NCBI RefSeq assembly: GCF_001894865.1 | Contig: NZ_BCXA01000012.1 | Span: 1 to 64,000 of the forward strand | Direction of reading: 5' to 3' | DNA: 64,000 bases | DNA from: Rhodococcus maanshanensis NBRC 100610 | GTDB lineage: Bacteria > Actinomycetota > Actinomycetes > Mycobacteriales > Mycobacteriaceae | In this document: piece after piece, positions 7,879 to 15,986 of the stretch | Position numbering within the stretch: position 1 is the stretch's first letter | How the letters are laid out: each line of letters begins with the position of its first letter | Position numbers and translations under genes: made by a program | Notes under the pieces: generated by a model | The model's input: only the letters and a program-made list of their open reading frames with translations | What the model was told of the DNA's origin: nothing | Database searches by the model: none

Positions 7879-9273
7879 TCAGGCCGGCCTGATGTTGGCG
7901 TTGAGGTGGAAGGTGTTGTCGGGGTCGTACTGTGCCTTGACCGCTGCCAGCCGGTCGTACTTGCCGGGGCCGTACGCGGCACGGACCCGGTCCTCGTCGG
8001 GTTCCGCCATGAAGTTGACGTAGCTGCCCTGGTTCGACGAGAGCGGCCGGAGCGCCTCCCAGATCGATCGGGTCCAGGCCCGGTCCGCGGCGAATACCTC
8101 GGGGGCGTCGGACATCCCGGTGATGTTGCAGACGTAGTGCGGGGTGCGGGCACCGCCGAACGCCGTGTCGTCCTCGCCGACCGCGGTGAAGGCCCCGTCC
8201 AGCCGGAAGATCGGCATGAACGAGAGCGGTGAGCTCTTGCGCGGCGCCCGCTCGACGATCACGGCGATCACCTCGTCCGTGAGGGCATCGAGGTCGAGCG
8301 CCTTCTCGTAGCCGAGGATGCCCCATGGCGCGGCGCCGTCGAGCATCTGCTGCAGTCCGGTGTAGTGGATGGGGGTGACGAACTCGAACAGGGGCGCCAG
8401 GGCGTCCCGGACAGGCGCCACCGTGGCCGCGTGCTCCGCCGCCGACGAGTACCCGGCGATGATGAGCGCGTGGCCGGGCATGCCCCGGAACTGTTCGGGT
8501 ACAAACGGTTCCGGAGGGGCACACATCCCGGCCGCGATCAGGCAGCCGGCCCGTGCCGGCAGGGTCGGGATGAACTCCTCGCACACGTGCAGCGCGGCGG
8601 CGCCGTCGTCGAGCGACCAGAAGAACAGTCCGAGGTTCACCTCGGGGCCGACCGGGTGCAGGCGGTACTCGAACTCGGTCACCACGCCGAAGTTCCCGCC
8701 GCCGCCCCGCAGCGCCCAGAACAGCTCCGGATGCTCGTCGTCGGACGCCCGGACGACGCTGCCGTCCGCGAGCACCACCTCGGCCGACTCCAGGTTGTCG
8801 ATGGACAGCCCCGCGAGTCGGGTCAGCCAACCCATGCCGCCGCCGAGGGTGAGTCCACCGACCCCGGTGTGGCTGATGACCCCGCCGGTCACCGCCAGCC
8901 CGTGTGCCTGGGTCGCGGCGTCCAGGTGCGCCATCGTGGCGCCGCCCCCGACCCGGGCCATGCCGGTCTCGGGTTCCACAGAGGTGTGGTTCATCGCGCT
9001 GAGGTCGATCATCATGCCGCCCTCGCTGACCGAGGTACCGCTGTAGGCGTGCCCGCCGCCCCGGATCGAGACCTCGAGTTCGCGATCCCGGGCGAAGCCG
9101 AGCGCGGAACCGACGTCGCCGGCGGACGTGCATCGCGCGACGCAGATCGGACGGCGATCGATGTCGCCGTTCCAGATCGATCTGGCCTCGTCGTATCCGG
9201 TGTCGCCGGGACCGAACACCGGCCCGCCGATCGCCGACCTCAACACACCGAGGTCGTCGCTCACCTCAGTCAT
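7879..9273 (-). CDS. FAD-dependent oxidoreductase, berberine-bridge (BBE-like) family
   Basis: A 464 aa oxygen-dependent flavoprotein of the p-cresol methylhydroxylase/vanillyl-alcohol oxidase superfamily. The FAD-binding domain (about 40-210) contains EVSIRGGGHAYSGTS. The histidine there is the usual 8-alpha-histidyl FAD attachment residue, and GGGMGWLTRLAGLSIDNLESAEVV follows. The C-terminal BBE domain ends YDPDNTFHLNANIRPA. No 6-S-cysteinyl CxxV/A pair is evident, so single covalent attachment is likely. No secretion signal is seen. Substrate unknown: oligosaccharide, alkaloid-like and phenolic substrates all occur in the family. The start is ATG 9273; upstream frame is non-coding. Confidence 0.85.
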   Translation of the reverse strand: MTEVSDDLGVLRSAIGGPVFGPGDTGYDEARSIWNGDIDRRPICVARCTSAGDVGSALGFARDRELEVSIRGGGHAYSGTSVSEGGMMIDLSAMNHTSVEPETGMARVGGGATMAHLDAATQAHGLAVTGGVISHTGVGGLTLGGGMGWLTRLAGLSIDNLESAEVVLADGSVVRASDDEHPELFWALRGGGGNFGVVTEFEYRLHPVGPEVNLGLFFWSLDDGAAALHVCEEFIPTLPARAGCLIAAGMCAPPEPFVPEQFRGMPGHALIIAGYSSAAEHAATVAPVRDALAPLFEFVTPIHYTGLQQMLDGAAPWGILGYEKALDLDALTDEVIAVIVERAPRKSSPLSFMPIFRLDGAFTAVGEDDTAFGGARTPHYVCNITGMSDAPEVFAADRAWTRSIWEALRPLSSNQGSYVNFMAEPDEDRVRAAYGPGKYDRLAAVKAQYDPDNTFHLNANIRPA

Positions 9274-9592
9274 CACGCTCTCCGTCCGTCGGGCCGGCTC
9301 CGCAATGCGTGCGGTCGCGCGCTGCTCCCACTGTCCGAGAACGCCGGACCTCGGTGCCGACCGGACCGCGACGGCGCCCCGAACAAGGCACCTGTGACGT
9401 GTGTCAATCGTATTCGGTGGCGTTTGAGCGCGGCAAGGTCGCGCACGGAAGGGAATCGCCCGCGTCTGCGGGCAGGGGGGCGTCACTCCGCGCGATGTCG
9501 ATCTGCCATCTGGACCTGGACCATTGACCAGGGCCCGGTCCAGATATCCAGGGCCACATTCTGTTTGGCGAGTATTGGGGATGGTTGTCCAC
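9274..9592. other. Intergenic, with promoter-like palindromes and a hairpin
   Basis: No gene is supported here. TGAC-GTGT-GTCA at 9395-9406 is a palindrome upstream of the FAD oxidase. A 9-bp inverted repeat (ATCTGGACC at 9508-9516, GGTCCAGAT at 9537-9545) follows the short gene at 9593-9787 and could be its terminator, although no T-run is visible. Confidence 0.4.
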
Positions 9593-9787
9593 TCAGCCGG
9601 CGTCGAGCCTGCACCGCGTCTTCTGAATTGCCTGGGTGACCGCGAAGACGATGCGGTCACTCGTGTTGGACAGGCTCAGCCATTCGCCCCGATAGTCGCG
9701 GGCTGACCCATTCTGTTCGGCGAGATCACGGATCCTCGATGGGAACGCACGGAGTTCGGCAGGGTCCACCTGCAATGGATCGGACAT
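9593..9787 (-). CDS. Short EspC/WXG100-like protein, probably truncated
   Basis: A 64 aa frame starting at ATG 9787, with a strong GGAGGGGG ribosome binding site. The N-terminus MSDPLQVDPAELRAFPSRIRDLAE matches the start typical of EspC-type (ESX/type VII secretion target) helical hairpins in Nocardia and Mycobacterium, which are usually about 100 aa. The expected second helix is short or lost after SLSNTSDRIVFAVTQAIQ. No ESX gene lies nearby. It could be a real small protein or a decaying copy. The strong RBS argues for expression; the length argues for truncation. Confidence 0.45.
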   Translation of the reverse strand: MSDPLQVDPAELRAFPSRIRDLAEQNGSARDYRGEWLSLSNTSDRIVFAVTQAIQKTRCRLDAG

Positions 9788-9925
9788 CGTTCCCCCTCCG
9801 GAATCCCCCAAAACCTCGCTATTACAGCACATCGCGCTCGCGCCTGCGCGGTGAATACTGCGGGACTTGGCTGCCATACTTCCTGGATCGCCACCGAATT
9901 TCTGCGAATGATCGATCGGTCGTAG

Positions 9926-10320
9926 GCGTGGATCGACGGAACCGATCGGGAGGGCGGTGCGTCTAAGTGCACCTATTACGAAGTCGATGATCCCAACCGG
10001 GAACTCTGTGACGTCGCCTTCGGCGTCGGCGACGAATTGATCCTTGTTCGTGTTGCGAAGAAGGAGGGGTCGGGTGAGTTGTGGAAGACCCCTCCGCGGT
10101 GGCGATCAGAACTGCAATCGGGCTGAATGGCCACCTTCCGGCGTGGAAAGGCTTACGCCGCAGCGCAAGAAGCCAACGCAGGTGGGATGGGTGCGCGACC
10201 GGGACGGCCAGGCGGAGGGCAATCGGCGCCGCGACGACACCTGCGGCAACCTGGTGCAGCCGCGCCAGGATCGAACCGCCGGACCCGTCCGGTGCCGCCC
10301 CGCGTGGGGACGGCACCGGG
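9926..10320 (+). pseudogene. Possible frameshifted remnant of a small gene
   Basis: From 9926 a frame with no start codon reads a plausible, low-arginine protein (CTYYEVDDPNRELCDVAFG, then GDELILVRVAKKEGSGELWK) and stops at the TGA near 10125. In another frame, protein-like sequence then continues (EWPPSGVERLTPQRKKPTQ, then VGWVRDRDGQ) with reasonable GC3. Loss of a start and an internal frameshift would explain this. I do not recognise the family, and the 448-bp gap otherwise holds no gene. Confidence 0.3.
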
Positions 10321-10325
10321 GGTCC

Positions 10326-10736
10326 TCAGGCGAGCGCCTCCGCGTCCTCGGGCGCGTCCTGGTCGGCCCATTCGACGAACTGGACGACGATGCCGTTGGG
10401 ATCGGTCACCTGGAACAGCTTCTCGCCCCATGGCTCTTCCCGCAGCGCCATCGTGATCTCGACACCCTCCGACTTGATGCGGGCCTCCTGGGCGGCGAGA
10501 TCGTCGACGGTGAACGCGAGGATGAGGCCGTCCGCGTGGCGGTCGCGGAACCCCTCGGGCAGCACCTCGATGCCGCGCTGCAGCAGCACGACGTCGACGG
10601 CGGCATCGTCGCGGCCGAGTGAGGCGAAGCCGTCGGCGGCCACGCGCTGGGCGTAGCCGAGATGGGTGGTGAAGAACCGGGTCGACGCCGCGACGTCGTC
10701 GACGGTGAGCGAGATGGTGGACGTGGTGACCTGCAT
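10326..10736 (-). CDS. VOC-family (glyoxalase/bleomycin-resistance-like) protein
   Basis: A 136 aa single-module VOC protein. ATG 10736 follows AGGAGG. The betaalphabetabetabeta pattern is visible: TISLTVDDVAASTRFFTTHLGY at the start and LFQVTDPNGIVVQFVEW near residues 105-121, with a glutamine where many enzymes have a metal-binding Glu. It may bind a small molecule or metal and act in resistance or detoxification; function is unknown. It is divergent from a TetR gene, with a palindrome and a 48-codon small frame in the shared upstream region. Confidence 0.85.
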   Translation of the reverse strand: MQVTTSTISLTVDDVAASTRFFTTHLGYAQRVAADGFASLGRDDAAVDVVLLQRGIEVLPEGFRDRHADGLILAFTVDDLAAQEARIKSEGVEITMALREEPWGEKLFQVTDPNGIVVQFVEWADQDAPEDAEALA

Positions 10737-10782
10737 GGGACCTCCTGGCTGGGTGGGCGGCTGGTGGCGGGGCGGGATCGGG

Positions 10783-10929
10783 TCAGAAGGCTCGGCGACG
10801 GGGCACACCGAACGGCTGTCGCACCCGGTCGTGGTGGCGGGGCGTCGGCTGCTGGTGCCTGCGGCTCCGGCGGGACGGGCGCGGTGCGGTGGCGGACATC
10901 GTCTCGGTGAACGGCAGGGGCGCGGTCAT
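10783..10929 (-). CDS. Possible 48-residue basic peptide upstream of the VOC gene
   Basis: ATG 10929 has GGAG six bases upstream. The frame encodes a 48 aa, strongly basic, proline-rich peptide (MTAPLPFTETMSATAPRPSR, then many R/H/P) and ends 47 bp before the VOC start. It could be a leader peptide or a small regulatory protein, or a chance frame. No homologue is recognised. Confidence 0.3.
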   Translation of the reverse strand: MTAPLPFTETMSATAPRPSRRSRRHQQPTPRHHDRVRQPFGVPRRRAF

Positions 10930-10947
10930 GTGGGCTCCGATCTGTCG

Positions 10948-10963
10948 GTCGTAATTTTACGAC
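10948..10963. promoter_or_regulatory. Candidate TetR operator (perfect 16-bp palindrome)
   Basis: GTCGTAATTTTACGAC is a perfect palindrome in the divergent VOC/TetR intergenic region. A related half-site (GACGTAATTATAC) follows at about 10964. The AT-rich character and position fit an operator for the TetR gene at 11053. Confidence 0.65.
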
Positions 10964-11052
10964 GGACGTAATTATACCCACGGCGAACCGGCCGTCAAGG
11001 ATTTTCTTACTACGGGTGTAAAAATTGATCGAACGTATGAAATGCTGAGGTC

Positions 11053-11685
11053 ATGATCGGACTGCGCGCGCAGAAGAAGCAGGAGACCCGGCAGGAGATC
11101 TCAGACCAGGCCACCCGGCTGTTCATCGAGCGGGGCTTCGAGGCCACCACGATCGCCGAGATCGCCGACGCCGCGCGAGTGGCGAAGAAGACGGTGACGA
11201 ACTACTTCCCGCGGAAGGAGGACCTGGCCCTCGACCACCATGAGGCGTTCACCGCCGGGCTCGCGGCAACGGTCGCCGGGCGGGCACCGGGGGAGTCCGC
11301 GCTGGCCGCGCTGCGCGCGGCGTTCCTGGGCGCGGCCAGCAGTCACGACCCGGTGATCGGGTTCTCCGGCGAGCCGTTCGCCCGCATGATCGCCGACAGC
11401 CCGACGCTGACCGCGCGCCTGCGCGAGCTCCACGAGCTGCGGGAGGAGGCGCTGGCCGCCGTCCTGGCCGTCGAGACGGGCACGGCGCCCGGCGACATCG
11501 GGCCGCGGGCGGCCGCGACCCTGCTCGGTGGCGCGCACCGGGTGCTGTTCCGCGAGGTGATGGACCTGACGCTCGACGGCCTCGGCAACGACGAGATCGC
11601 GGACCGGGCCGTGGCGTCGGCGTCGGCGGTGTTCGACCTGCTCGAGCCGGCGCTGGGCGACTACGCAGTGCGCGACGCGGCCTGA
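11053..11685 (+). CDS. TetR-family transcriptional regulator
   Basis: A 210 aa TetR regulator. The HTH lies at about residues 10-56 (RQEISDQATRLFIERGFEAT and AEIADAARVAKKTVTNYFP) and has the 'TVTNYF' variant seen in many actinobacterial drug- and solvent-responsive TetRs. The C-terminal domain is a generic ligand pocket. It is divergent from the VOC gene, with operator-like palindromes between them; repression of that gene and of itself is inferred. Confidence 0.88.
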   Translation: MIGLRAQKKQETRQEISDQATRLFIERGFEATTIAEIADAARVAKKTVTNYFPRKEDLALDHHEAFTAGLAATVAGRAPGESALAALRAAFLGAASSHDPVIGFSGEPFARMIADSPTLTARLRELHELREEALAAVLAVETGTAPGDIGPRAAATLLGGAHRVLFREVMDLTLDGLGNDEIADRAVASASAVFDLLEPALGDYAVRDAA

Positions 11686-11718
11686 CTCCGGCGCGAATAG
11701 AGCTGGGGGAGGCACGCC

Positions 11719-12384
11719 CTAGACGCCGGCCAGCCAGCCGTCGATCGCGTCGGCGCTCAGGGTGATCACCGCATCCAGCGCGCCCGGCTCCTCGAACAGG
11801 TGGGTGGCGCCGGGCACCACCGCGAGGTCGACCGGGCCCGCGAGCAGCCGGGCCGCGCGCCGGTTGAGTTCGAGCACCGTGACGTCGTTGCCGCCCACGA
11901 TCAGCAGGGTCGGCGCGGTGACCCGGGGGAGTGCGTCGCCGGCCAGGTCGGGCCGCCCGCCGCGGGAGATGACGCCGCGGATGCGATCGGGCCGGTCGGC
12001 GGCCGTGGTGAGCGCGGCCGCGGCCCCGGTGCTCGCGCCGAAGGCGACCGCGGGCAGCGTCGCGGTGTCGTCCTGGCCCGCGAGCCAGTCCACGACGCCG
12101 GTCAATCGGCCGGCGAGCAACGGGATGTCGAAGCGGTACTCGCGGGTGTGCAGATCCACCCGCTCCTCGACCGTCGTGAGCAGATCCATCAGCAGGGTCG
12201 CGCATCCGGTCCGTCGCAGCCCGGCGGCCACGTGCCGGTTCCGGGGGCTGTGCCTGCCGCTGCCGCTGCCGTGTGCGAAAACCACCACCGCGCGGGCGCC
12301 GTCGGGGACGCACAGGTCGGCGTCGAGCACCGTCCCCGCGGTCTCGATCCGCGCGGTGCGCTCCTGGGTCCCGCTGTCGGCCAC
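11719..12384 (-). CDS. Dienelactone-hydrolase-like alpha/beta hydrolase
   Basis: A 221 aa alpha/beta hydrolase of the type often fused or adjacent to phosphoribosyltransferases in actinobacteria. FAHGSGSGRHSPRNRHVA (about 36-53) is the oxyanion-hole region. The nucleophile serine is in FGASTGAAAAL (GxSxG-like, about 111-121). Asp in IVGGNDVTVLELN and His in PGATHLFEEPG complete the triad. Substrate unknown. It stands alone, convergent with the TetR gene and divergent from the quinone oxidoreductase. Confidence 0.82.
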   Translation of the reverse strand: MADSGTQERTARIETAGTVLDADLCVPDGARAVVVFAHGSGSGRHSPRNRHVAAGLRRTGCATLLMDLLTTVEERVDLHTREYRFDIPLLAGRLTGVVDWLAGQDDTATLPAVAFGASTGAAAALTTAADRPDRIRGVISRGGRPDLAGDALPRVTAPTLLIVGGNDVTVLELNRRAARLLAGPVDLAVVPGATHLFEEPGALDAVITLSADAIDGWLAGV

Positions 12385-12565
12385 CGCGGTTCACTTCCCG
12401 GTCTCGCTCGCCGTGGGGCCGATCCTACGCGCGGGGTGGCCGATGGCCGAGCGTCCTCGAGTGGTGGACGATCGGACATGTTTCGGAGATCTGGAGACAT
12501 TCTGCGGCTCGTCGGATCTCCCTACGGTTGAGAACACCAACCCGATCGACAGAGGAGTGTTCGCA

Positions 12566-13492
12566 ATGCTGGCAGTAATCCAGAACGAGTTCGGCGGCCC
12601 CGAGGTGCTCGAGGCCGTGCAGATCGACCGGCCGGAGCCGCGCGGCGGCGAGGTGCTCATCCGGGTGCACGCGAGCGGGGTGAACCCGGTGGACGTGGCG
12701 GTGCGGTCGGGTGCGTACCCGCTGCTGGGTGAGCCGAGCTTCGGGGTCGGCTGGGACGTCTCGGGCGTGGTCGAGGAGGCCGGGCCCGGCGCCCGGTTCC
12801 GCGTCGGCGACGAGGTGTTCGGGATGCCGTTCTTCCCCCGCGCCGCCACCGGCTACGCCGAATACGTGGTCGCCCCCTCGCGGCAGGTCGCCCGCAAGCC
12901 GGCGACCATCGACCACGTGCAGGCGGCCGCACTCCCGCTCGCCGGGCTCACCGCCTGGCAGGGGCTGGTGGACGCGGCGCGGGTCGGCGAGGGCGACCGG
13001 GTGCTGATCACCCGGGCGGCGGGCGGCGTCGGTCACCTCGCGGTGCAGATCGCCAAGGCGCGGGGCGCGCACGTGATCGCCCTGGCCGGTGCACCCCGGC
13101 ACGAGTTCGTGCGCGGTCTGGGCGCCGACGAGGTGATCGACTACCGCGAGACCGACTTCGCGGAGGTGGTGCGGGACGTCGACGTGGTCTTCGACTCCAC
13201 CTCGCAGGGCAGGCGCTCGCTGGGAGTGCTGCGGCAGGGCGGCACGCTGGTCAGCATCATGGAGCACGGCGACCGGCAGCTCGCCGCGGAGGTCGAGGCC
13301 GCCGGGCGGCGCTTCGCCGGGGTGTCGGTCGAGCCGGACTACGCCTCGCTCGAGGCGATCGCCGCACTCGTCGACGCCGGCCGGATCCGTCCACACCTGG
13401 ACGCGACATTCCCGCTGGCGGAGGCGGGCCGGGCGCACGAGCTGGTCGGCTCGGGCCGGACCAAGGGCAAGGTGGTGCTCACGGTCGCGTGA
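12566..13492 (+). CDS. NADP-dependent quinone-oxidoreductase-like MDR enzyme
   Basis: A 308 aa zinc-free medium-chain dehydrogenase/reductase. The GroES-like domain starts MLAVIQNEFGGPEVLE and contains GVNPVDVAVRSGAYP. The nucleotide-binding motif AAGGVGHLAVQIAKARG lies near residue 152, and there are no structural-zinc cysteines. The family reduces quinones or enones with NADPH. AGAGGAG lies nine bases before ATG 12566. The start is chosen by that site and by homology of the N-terminus. It is followed by an AraC-type gene on the same strand, 49 bp downstream. Confidence 0.87.
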   Translation: MLAVIQNEFGGPEVLEAVQIDRPEPRGGEVLIRVHASGVNPVDVAVRSGAYPLLGEPSFGVGWDVSGVVEEAGPGARFRVGDEVFGMPFFPRAATGYAEYVVAPSRQVARKPATIDHVQAAALPLAGLTAWQGLVDAARVGEGDRVLITRAAGGVGHLAVQIAKARGAHVIALAGAPRHEFVRGLGADEVIDYRETDFAEVVRDVDVVFDSTSQGRRSLGVLRQGGTLVSIMEHGDRQLAAEVEAAGRRFAGVSVEPDYASLEAIAALVDAGRIRPHLDATFPLAEAGRAHELVGSGRTKGKVVLTVA

Positions 13493-13541
13493 GCGCCGGT
13501 GCGTGGACCGTATCGTTGCCGTCGAGACGAGGAGGCACCGC

Positions 13542-14477
13542 GTGGACATCCTGACCGAGGCGCTGGGCTCGATGCGTACCGGGCACCCGTCGTCCGTACG
13601 CACCGACGGTCGTGCCCCGTGGGGCCTGCGGCTGCCTCCGGTCGCCGGGGCGGGATTCCACGTGGTGCTGCACGGCACCTGCTGGCTGGTGCCGTTGGAG
13701 GATGCGCCGCACCTGTCGCCGATCGCGTTGAGCCCGGGTGACGTGATCTTCCTGCGCGACGGGCGCGGGCACATCCTCGCCGATCATCCGACCACCCCGC
13801 CGGTGCAGGAGACCGCCCAGCGGTTCGACCCGGGCTCGCCGATCGGGACGGTGTCGCTGGGCGGCGACGGGCCGCTGACCAGCCTGCTGTGCGGCAACTA
13901 TCACCTCGACCAGCGGCGCCCGCACCCGCTGGTGCGCCAGCTGCCGGAGGTGGTCCACCTGCAGACCGGGCACGGCAGGCATCCCGAGCTCAGCGCAGCC
14001 GTGCAGCTGCTCGGGGCCGAGTTGGAGAACCCGCGGATCGGATCGGACGGCATCGTGCCCACGCTGATCGACTCGCTGTTGCTGTACATCCTGCGGGCCT
14101 GGTTCGAGGCCCAGCCGTCGGCGAGCGCCGAGGGCTGGGCCGCGGCGCTCGCCGACCGGGCGGTCGCGCCCGCGCTGGCGGCGATCCACGACGATCCAGC
14201 GGCCGCGTGGTCGGTCGAGTCGCTGGCCGACCGCGCCGGGCTGTCCAGGGCGGCGTTCTCCCGGCGCTTCACGACACTGGTCGGGGAGCCGCCGATGGCG
14301 TATCTGACCCGATGGCGGATGACGACGGCGGCCCGGCTGCTGCGCGAAACGGACGCCCCGCTGAGCGTGGTCGCGGGCCGGGCGGGATACGGCTCGGAGT
14401 TCGCCTTCGCGAAGGCGTTCAAGCGCGAGTACGGGCTTGCGCCCGGGGCGTACCGGCGCGAGGCACGAGCGGCCTGA
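13542..14477 (+). CDS. AraC-family regulator with cupin sensor domain
   Basis: A 311 aa AraC regulator. The cupin_6-type N-terminal domain (LRLPPVAGAGFHVVLHGTCWL, LSPGDVIFLRDGRGHILAD) occupies about residues 25-190. The C-terminal two-HTH domain (about 210-308) contains WSVESLADRAGLSRAAFSRRF and VAGRAGYGSEFAFAKAFKRE. GTG 13542 is chosen because AGGAGG precedes it by six bases; an in-frame GTG at 13503 lacks such a site. The type is common beside oxidoreductases in actinobacteria. Likely target: the preceding quinone-oxidoreductase-like gene. Confidence 0.85.
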   Translation: MDILTEALGSMRTGHPSSVRTDGRAPWGLRLPPVAGAGFHVVLHGTCWLVPLEDAPHLSPIALSPGDVIFLRDGRGHILADHPTTPPVQETAQRFDPGSPIGTVSLGGDGPLTSLLCGNYHLDQRRPHPLVRQLPEVVHLQTGHGRHPELSAAVQLLGAELENPRIGSDGIVPTLIDSLLLYILRAWFEAQPSASAEGWAAALADRAVAPALAAIHDDPAAAWSVESLADRAGLSRAAFSRRFTTLVGEPPMAYLTRWRMTTAARLLRETDAPLSVVAGRAGYGSEFAFAKAFKREYGLAPGAYRREARAA

Positions 14478-14835
14478 CGACGGCATCGGCCGACCCTTCG
14501 TCGGGGGTCCGGCCGAGCACGTGTTCGCGGCCCCAGGCGCCGAGCGGTGCCAGGGCCGCGTTCAGCGAGCGGCCGAGCTCGGTCAGCGAGTACTCCACGC
14601 GCGGGGGCACCTCGCCATAGTCGGTGCGGAGCACGATGCCGTCCAGCTCGAGCTCCCTTAGGTGGGAGGCGAGCACCTTCTCGGTCACGCCGGGCACCTG
14701 CCTGCGCAGCTCGCCGAACCGGCACGGTCGCTGTTCCAGCTCCCACAGGATCAGCACCTTCCACTTGCCGCCGATCACCCCCATGGCGGCATCGATGCCG
14801 CAGACATAGGTTCCCGCTCTCGGTACGGTTGCCAT
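14419..14835 (-). CDS. HxlR-family transcriptional regulator
   Basis: A 138 aa winged-helix HxlR regulator. C at residue 10 (TYVCGID) and MGVIGGKWKVLILWEL give the family start, and RFGELRRQVPGVTEKVLASHLRELELDGIV the wing/recognition region. The 3' end overlaps the convergent AraC gene by 59 bp. The start is ATG 14835 with GGGGAG upstream. It is divergent from the imine-reductase-like gene, with a compound repeat between them that is a likely operator. HxlR proteins often respond to electrophiles or redox signals through the N-terminal cysteine; that role is inferred. Confidence 0.88.
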   Translation of the reverse strand: MATVPRAGTYVCGIDAAMGVIGGKWKVLILWELEQRPCRFGELRRQVPGVTEKVLASHLRELELDGIVLRTDYGEVPPRVEYSLTELGRSLNAALAPLGAWGREHVLGRTPDEGSADAVVRPLVPRAGTPRAQARTRA

Positions 14836-14855
14836 CTCCCCGCCTCCCACCTCGT

Positions 14856-14889
14856 CACTCACCTCAGGGTAACCACCCACCTCAGAGTG
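14856..14889. promoter_or_regulatory. Candidate HxlR operator: nested inverted and direct repeats
   Basis: CACTC (14856-14860) pairs with GAGTG (14885-14889), enclosing GGGT-AACC-ACCC (14867-14878). ACCTCAGGGT and ACCTCAGAGT also form direct repeats 18 bp apart. It lies between divergent HxlR and oxidoreductase genes. Confidence 0.55.
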
Positions 14890-14930
14890 CGTACTTGTTC
14901 GTCCAGGCATCGGAGACGAGCCTGATCCGT

Positions 14931-15815
14931 ATGACAGACAACAACATTCAGACAAACTCGATCACCTTGCTCGGCCTTGGGTCGATGGGCACGGCGCTGG
15001 CCCGGGCGTGGCTGGCCGCCGGCACGTCGCTGACCGTGTGGAACCGCACCCCAAACCGCGCGCAGGCGCTCGCTTCGGAGGGGGCGACGGTCGCGCCCAC
15101 GGCCGCCGAGGCGGTGGCCGCCGGCCGGCTCGTCGTGGTGTGCCTGCTCGACGACGAGTCGGTCGGCGCCGCGTTGGACGGGATCGACCTGTCCGGCAAG
15201 GATCTGGTGAATCTCACCACCGGCACGCCCGCCCAGGCCCGTGCCCGGGCGGAGTGGGCCCGCGAGCGCGGCGCCCGTTTCCTGGACGGCGGGATCATGG
15301 CCGTGCCCCCGATGATCGGCGTCCCCGATTCGGGCGCCTACGTCTTCTACAGTGGGTCCGAGGACCTGTTCACCGAACACCGCGAGGCGCTGGCGGTCCC
15401 GGCGGGAACGACCTTCGTCGGCGTCGACCCCGGCTATGCCGCGCTGCACGACGTGGCGCTGCTGAGCGCGATGACCGGGATGTTCGCAGGGGTCGCGCAC
15501 GCCTTCGCCCTGGTCCGCCGCGAGGACATCGCACCCACGGGGTTCGCGTCGCTGCTCGCCGACTGGCTCGCCGCGATGACCGCGTCGGTGCACCTGGCCG
15601 CCGAGCAGCTCGAGACCGGCGACTACACCACGGGCGTTGTCTCCAACCTCGCCATGCAGGTCGCGGGAAACGCCACGCTGCTGCGCACCGCCGCGGAACA
15701 GCGGGTCAGCCCGGAGTTGCTCACGCCGTACATGGCGTTGATGGAACGACGTCTGGCGGCGGGGCGCGGCGACGAGGACACCACGGGCGTGATCGATCTC
15801 CTCGCCGTCGGCTGA
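14931..15815 (+). CDS. NAD(P)-binding imine-reductase-like oxidoreductase
   Basis: A 294 aa protein of the 6-phosphogluconate/3-hydroxyisobutyrate dehydrogenase superfamily. The Rossmann motif LLGLGSMGTALARAW is at residues 13-27, with NRTPNRAQAL downstream (the R favours NADPH). NLTTGTPAQAR near residue 100 and the C-terminal helical domain (AEQLETGDYTTGVVSNLAM) match imine reductase (IRED)-like proteins. The usual 3-HIBADH lysine is not evident, which supports IRED. ATG 14931. It is probably controlled by the divergent HxlR regulator. Confidence 0.85.
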   Translation: MTDNNIQTNSITLLGLGSMGTALARAWLAAGTSLTVWNRTPNRAQALASEGATVAPTAAEAVAAGRLVVVCLLDDESVGAALDGIDLSGKDLVNLTTGTPAQARARAEWARERGARFLDGGIMAVPPMIGVPDSGAYVFYSGSEDLFTEHREALAVPAGTTFVGVDPGYAALHDVALLSAMTGMFAGVAHAFALVRREDIAPTGFASLLADWLAAMTASVHLAAEQLETGDYTTGVVSNLAMQVAGNATLLRTAAEQRVSPELLTPYMALMERRLAAGRGDEDTTGVIDLLAVG

Positions 15816-15830
15816 GCATCCCGGATACAC

Positions 15831-15867
15831 AGAAGGGCCCGATCCGCGTCGCGGATCGGGCCCTTCT
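15831..15867. terminator. Bidirectional hairpin terminator
   Basis: A perfect 17-bp stem (AGAAGGGCCCGATCCGC with its complement) encloses a 3-base loop. It serves the oxidoreductase on the + strand and the tRNA-Pro on the - strand, whose 3' end is 8 bp away. Confidence 0.85.
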
Positions 15868-15874
15868 GGCACTG

Positions 15875-15948
<74 letters not shown>

Positions 15949-15986
15949 TGCCCTGCATCTGCCCTCATCGGGCAGCGAGCGAAAGT

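Noticed and set aside
10127-10456. 109-codon + frame starting MATFRRGKAYAAAQ
   Set aside because: Only the first part is protein-like; it then runs antisense into the VOC gene as arginine/proline-rich sequence. Treated as part of the decayed patch.
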